Source: Komagataeibacter xylinus | GTDB taxonomy: Bacteria; Pseudomonadota; Alphaproteobacteria; Acetobacterales; Acetobacteraceae | Length of the DNA stretch: 64,000 bases | Assembly (NCBI RefSeq): GCF_004302915.1 | Contig: NZ_QQBI01000004.1 | Coordinates: forward strand, 117,856 to 181,855 | Reading direction: 5' to 3' | Part shown: one piece after another, positions 60,951 through 64,000 of the stretch | Numbering within the stretch: position 1 is the first letter of the stretch | How the letters are laid out: every line of letters begins with the position of its first letter | Position numbers and translations under genes: made by a program | The notes under the pieces: generated by a model | Database searches by the model: none | What the model was told of the DNA's origin: nothing | What the model saw: only the letters and a program-made list of their open reading frames with translations

Positions 60951-61880
60951 TCAGGCGGGAATGGACGTGCGTGCCTCGGTCGTGCTGCGGCACAGGTCAC
61001 CCGCCCACACCCACCAGTGCGCACCAGCCTGCTGCACGGCGGCCTGCGCCGCACGGGCGGCCTCGGGGCTGTCGAACAGGGCAAAGCACGTGGCGCCCGA
61101 GCCACTCATGCGTGCAAGGCGGCAGCCGGGTGCGGCCCGCAGGGCATCGAGCACGGTCACGATTTCCAGGCAGATGGCGCAGGCGGCCTCCTGCAGGTCA
61201 TTGGTCTGGGCATCAAGGTCGCGCACCATATCGGCCAGCGTGGCCCAGACGGGCGGCAGCGTGGCGCGGGGGGTAAAGACCGGCGCGCGGGCCCTGAACA
61301 CCTGCGGGGTGGAGACGCTCTGCCCGCAATTGACCAGCATCATGCCACAGGGCGGGAGATGGGGCGCGGGTGAGAGTTCCTCACCGATTCCCTCCATGCG
61401 CGCCGCACACTGATCGAGGCAGACCGGCACATCCGCGCCAAGCCGCGTGGCCAGCGCCATGAGTGTTGCGCGTGGCAGGTCAAGATTCCACACCCGCAGC
61501 AGCAGCCGCAGGGCCGCAGCCGCATCAGCCGAGCCACCGCCAATGCCCGAGGCCACGGGCAGTTCCTTGTGCAGCGTGATCGCGACATCCGGCAGGGCGC
61601 GCGCGGCATCCGCGCCAATCTGTTCGCGCAGGATCGCCCCTGCGCGCACGATCAGGTTATCGGCACAGTCCTCGCCGCCCAGCCCGGCGGAAAACCGGCC
61701 CTTGATGTCAAGCGCCACATGGCCGCCCCGCCCGCTGCCCGTTGTCAGGTCCAGCCGGTCCGCAGCGCCTGCGAATACGGCAAGGCTGTCAAGCAGGTGA
61801 TAGCCATCCGCCTGCCGTCGCCCCGTGACATGCAGGTACAGGTTGATCTTGGCATGAGCCAGTTCGTGCAGCGACGACAT
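60951..61880 (-). CDS. ispE: 4-diphosphocytidyl-2-C-methylerythritol kinase IspE
   Basis: Non-mevalonate isoprenoid enzyme, 309 residues. GHMP kinase signature ASGIGGGSADAAAALRLL is intact, with AKINLYLHV at the N-terminus. Start at 61880 overlaps the TPR gene's stop by one base. Confidence 0.94.
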   Translation of the reverse strand: MSSLHELAHAKINLYLHVTGRRQADGYHLLDSLAVFAGAADRLDLTTGSGRGGHVALDIKGRFSAGLGGEDCADNLIVRAGAILREQIGADAARALPDVAITLHKELPVASGIGGGSADAAAALRLLLRVWNLDLPRATLMALATRLGADVPVCLDQCAARMEGIGEELSPAPHLPPCGMMLVNCGQSVSTPQVFRARAPVFTPRATLPPVWATLADMVRDLDAQTNDLQEAACAICLEIVTVLDALRAAPGCRLARMSGSGATCFALFDSPEAARAAQAAVQQAGAHWWVWAGDLCRSTTEARTSIPA

Positions 61881-63712
61881 CAGTGACGGGTTCCATTTGG
61901 CTGGGAAGGAGAGGAAGGCGGCGTTGCCACCGGCTTGAGGTCGGCAGGCAGGGCCATGGGCCTGTGGGCCTGCCAGGCATGGGCATAGTCCAGCGCCGCC
62001 GTGATCTTGCGGCGATCCATCGGGTCGGGCTGGAACTGGATGGCGTTCTGCCATTCATTGACCGCCTCCAGCCTGCGGGCCGCCATCCAGTAGGCCACGC
62101 CAAGGTGGTAGTTGATGGCCGGGTCCTGCGGCATCTGCTCCACCGACTGCTCGAGCAGCGGCAGGCCCTCCGCCACATGGCCCAGCCGCATGAGCACCCA
62201 GCCCACGCTGTCGCGGATCTGGTTATCAGACGGGGCAAGTGCGAGCGCGCGGCGCAGATAGGATTCGGCCAGAGCCGGGTTCTCGCCGTGCTCGACCATG
62301 GAATAGCCAAGGTAGTTCAGCAGTTCCGCCTCGTTGGGCGCAAGCTGGAGGGCATGCTGCAACAGCACCCGCGCCTGCGGCCAGTGGTTCTGGCGCTCCT
62401 GCGCTATGGCCTGGCCAAACAGCAGCCGCCAGTCATCGCCTTCCAGCCGGTGGGGGGTGAGTGCGGTGGCGTGCTGGTAGGCATCGAGGGCTTCGGGCCA
62501 TTTCTGCTGGTCGAGCAGGGCATCGCCAAGGCTGCTCCACAACGTGCGGTTATCGGGGGACTGGCGCAGCAGGTCGCGCAGTTCCTGCGCCGCCTGCTCC
62601 TTGTGGCCCAGCACCACGTCAAGATCGGCCTGCTCGGCGCGGTAGACGGGCAGCAGCGGGTCACTGGCCGGGGCGCCATCAAAGGCGGCGCGCGCCTGGC
62701 GGTCCTGCTTGCGGGCATGCAGCATGGAGGAGAGCAGCAGCCGTGCCTCCGAATCCGCAGGGTCAAGGGTGAGCGCCATGCGCAGCATCATCTGCTCGGT
62801 GCCGCGCAGGGTGCCGATTTCCATCGCGGCATCGCCCGCCGCGCGGTCTTCATCCGCACCCTCATGGGCATAAAGCTGCTGGTCGATCAGCAGCGCCACC
62901 AGCCCGTAAGCCTGCGCCAGGCCCTGGGTCGCGTGGCTCACCACCGGGTGCTGGAGCATGGCCATGATGTTGCCGCGCGCCGTTTCCAGCACTGGCATGG
63001 CCGCGATGCGCTGGTTGATCAGGTCGCGCGCCGCCGCTTCCTGCCCCTGGGTGACGAGCCAGCGCGCCATGACGATTGTGGTGAACAGGTCGCCACTGCC
63101 CTTTTCCGCCGCCTGGCGGAACAGGGTATCGGCACGCATCTGCATGCCGCCAAGCTGGGCGATCAGGGCCGAGTGCAGGGTATAGTAGCCGCCCAGCCGG
63201 GCATCGACCTCGGCTGGCGCAAGGGCGGCAAGGGCCTCGTCCGTCTTGCCCGCGCCCTGCAGCGCCCAGGCGCGCAGCAGCGGGCGCAGCAGGCCCATGA
63301 TCTGGTCGGCCGGCGCGTTCTGGTAATGCGTCACCGCCTCATCCCACTGCCCCGCAAGGGCTGCAGCATTGCCCATGATCAGTTCGGGCATCACGCCGGG
63401 GGGCTGCGCATGGGCAAGGGCTGCCGCCTGCGGGCTGCCTGCAAGGATGCTGTAGAAAAACGCCCGCTCGCCAAACAGCCGGAAGGTGGGCGCAAGCCCT
63501 GCCGCCACGCCATAGGCCCGCGCGGCCTCGGCATTGTCGCCCTCGGCCGCGGCCACGTTGCCCACGAGCAGGTTGGTGGCCAGATCCTGCCTGCCCGCCT
63601 CGATGATGGGGTCAACCGGCGGGGCGGCCCGCATTTCACGGTTGGGAATCCCGGCAAGGAGCGGTACAACAAGGGAGGCCACGACCATGCGTGACAGACG
63701 AGGTAAGAGCAT
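61880..63712 (-). CDS. Exported TPR protein
   Basis: 610 residues with a signal peptide and many tetratricopeptide repeats over residues 40-600 (for example LNYLGYSMVEHGENPALAE, NYHLGVAYWM). Likely a periplasmic scaffold. The start at 63712 puts the signal at the N-terminus; a Met at 63688 is also possible. ispE follows with TGATG overlap. Confidence 0.82.
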   Translation of the reverse strand: MLLPRLSRMVVASLVVPLLAGIPNREMRAAPPVDPIIEAGRQDLATNLLVGNVAAAEGDNAEAARAYGVAAGLAPTFRLFGERAFFYSILAGSPQAAALAHAQPPGVMPELIMGNAAALAGQWDEAVTHYQNAPADQIMGLLRPLLRAWALQGAGKTDEALAALAPAEVDARLGGYYTLHSALIAQLGGMQMRADTLFRQAAEKGSGDLFTTIVMARWLVTQGQEAAARDLINQRIAAMPVLETARGNIMAMLQHPVVSHATQGLAQAYGLVALLIDQQLYAHEGADEDRAAGDAAMEIGTLRGTEQMMLRMALTLDPADSEARLLLSSMLHARKQDRQARAAFDGAPASDPLLPVYRAEQADLDVVLGHKEQAAQELRDLLRQSPDNRTLWSSLGDALLDQQKWPEALDAYQHATALTPHRLEGDDWRLLFGQAIAQERQNHWPQARVLLQHALQLAPNEAELLNYLGYSMVEHGENPALAESYLRRALALAPSDNQIRDSVGWVLMRLGHVAEGLPLLEQSVEQMPQDPAINYHLGVAYWMAARRLEAVNEWQNAIQFQPDPMDRRKITAALDYAHAWQAHRPMALPADLKPVATPPSSPSQPNGTRH

Positions 63713-63817
63713 GACGCCAGAATCTATCGCGTGCGGCGTCCGCTGCCAAACCCTGAGCGGGGAGGCAGGACGGCGCGCGGCTGCATGGCCCGTGCCCGTG
63801 CGGGATATATCCATCCG

Positions 63818-64000
63818 ATGACTGATTCCCTGTCCCTGTTACGCCTTTATGTAGAGTGGGGCGCGGATGACGCGCTGGACCCCGCCCCGCATGACAGGCT
63901 CGCGCTTCCCACGCCGCAGCACAACCCTGCCCCTTCTGCACAGCCCCTCCCCATACAGCCAGATGCGGTATGGGGAGGGGCTGTGCAGAAGGGGCAGGGT
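63818..64000 (+). CDS. N-terminal part of a uracil-DNA glycosylase (family 4-like)
   Basis: The frame begins at 63818 and is still open at the window edge. The opening LLRLYVEWGADDAL matches the start of family 4/5 UDGs. The last 77 bases are a large inverted repeat, so the end of this frame may be artificial. Confidence 0.55.
   Translation, partial: MTDSLSLLRLYVEWGADDALDPAPHDRLALPTPQHNPAPSAQPLPIQPDAVWGGAVQKGQG
63924..64000. repeat. Perfect 33-bp inverted repeat at the window edge
   Basis: Arms 63924-63956 and 63968-64000 are exactly complementary, with an 11-base spacer at 63957-63967. The left arm lies in an open frame. It ends exactly at the last base of the window, so it may continue, or be an assembly foldback. 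Confidence 0.85.

Noticed and set aside
61883..63694. Plus-strand ORF of 603 codons opposite the TPR gene
   Set aside because: Shadow of the TPR protein gene; repetitive His/Gln/Arg content.

Overview
The window is GC-rich chromosomal DNA from an acetic acid bacterium, most likely Komagataeibacter/Gluconacetobacter (Alphaproteobacteria, Acetobacteraceae). Supporting evidence: the order yebC-ruvCAB-ybgC-tolQRAB-pal-ybgF-tilS-ftsH-folP-glmM, a bacterial pyruvate decarboxylase next to a quinone-type D-lactate dehydrogenase and the acetoin genes, a CtrA-family regulator, and a SAM-II-type leader before metZ. No phage, plasmid, transposase or CRISPR array was seen.

Layout. 1-1.9 kb: a gene tail, a lipoprotein and a CtrA-like regulator. 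1.9-20.2 kb: a long minus-strand housekeeping block for thiamin, amino sugar and folate synthesis, FtsH, TilS, the Tol-Pal envelope machine, RuvABC, YebC and SecA. 20.5-31.8 kb (plus strand): PpiC foldase, ArgJ, RDD protein, then an overlapping trio of MscS-type channel, 2OG-Fe(II) dioxygenase and membrane-anchored SGNH-like protein, then an Mla/Pqi-type lipid transport operon. 31.8-33.7 kb: a small decayed accessory patch with an immunity-like gene, a truncated copy of its 3' end, a frameshifted remnant and tRNA-Gly(CCC). 33.9-41 kb: SAM-II leader with metZ, apaG, folE, a DJ-1 protein, moaB, an OprB-type porin and a kinase-like protein. 41-48 kb: pyruvate overflow genes (NUDIX, pdc, dld, alsS, alsD). 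48-64 kb: chaperone pair CbpA/CbpM, Na+/H+ antiporter, aldo/keto reductase, DUF2272 lipoprotein, rhodanese, cysteine synthase, two-component system with a His-rich sensor, OsmC-like protein, YqaA, an SDR without its catalytic residues, ispE, a TPR protein and the start of a uracil-DNA glycosylase.

How genes work together. Lactate oxidised by Dld gives pyruvate, which can go to acetaldehyde (Pdc) or to acetolactate and acetoin (AlsS, AlsD). Envelope integrity dominates the rest: Tol-Pal, SecA, PpiC, FtsH, Mla/Pqi lipid transport and MscS. Sulfur assimilation is represented by metZ, cysK and a divergent rhodanese.

Most unusual points. (1) A CtrA paralogue whose receiver has lost its acidic pocket and has Glu in place of the phospho-accepting Asp, with a perfect TTAA-N7-TTAA site upstream and a one-base frameshift in its DNA-binding wing. 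(2) A dispersed two-hairpin intergenic repeat, nine copies plus one solo module, with one copy that keeps its stem through compensating changes. (3) Two putative pseudo-enzymes or altered enzymes (SDR without Ser/Tyr/Lys; OsmC with the peroxidatic Cys displaced). (4) A perfect 33-bp inverted repeat ending exactly at the window edge. All functions are inferred from sequence reading only; no search was run.
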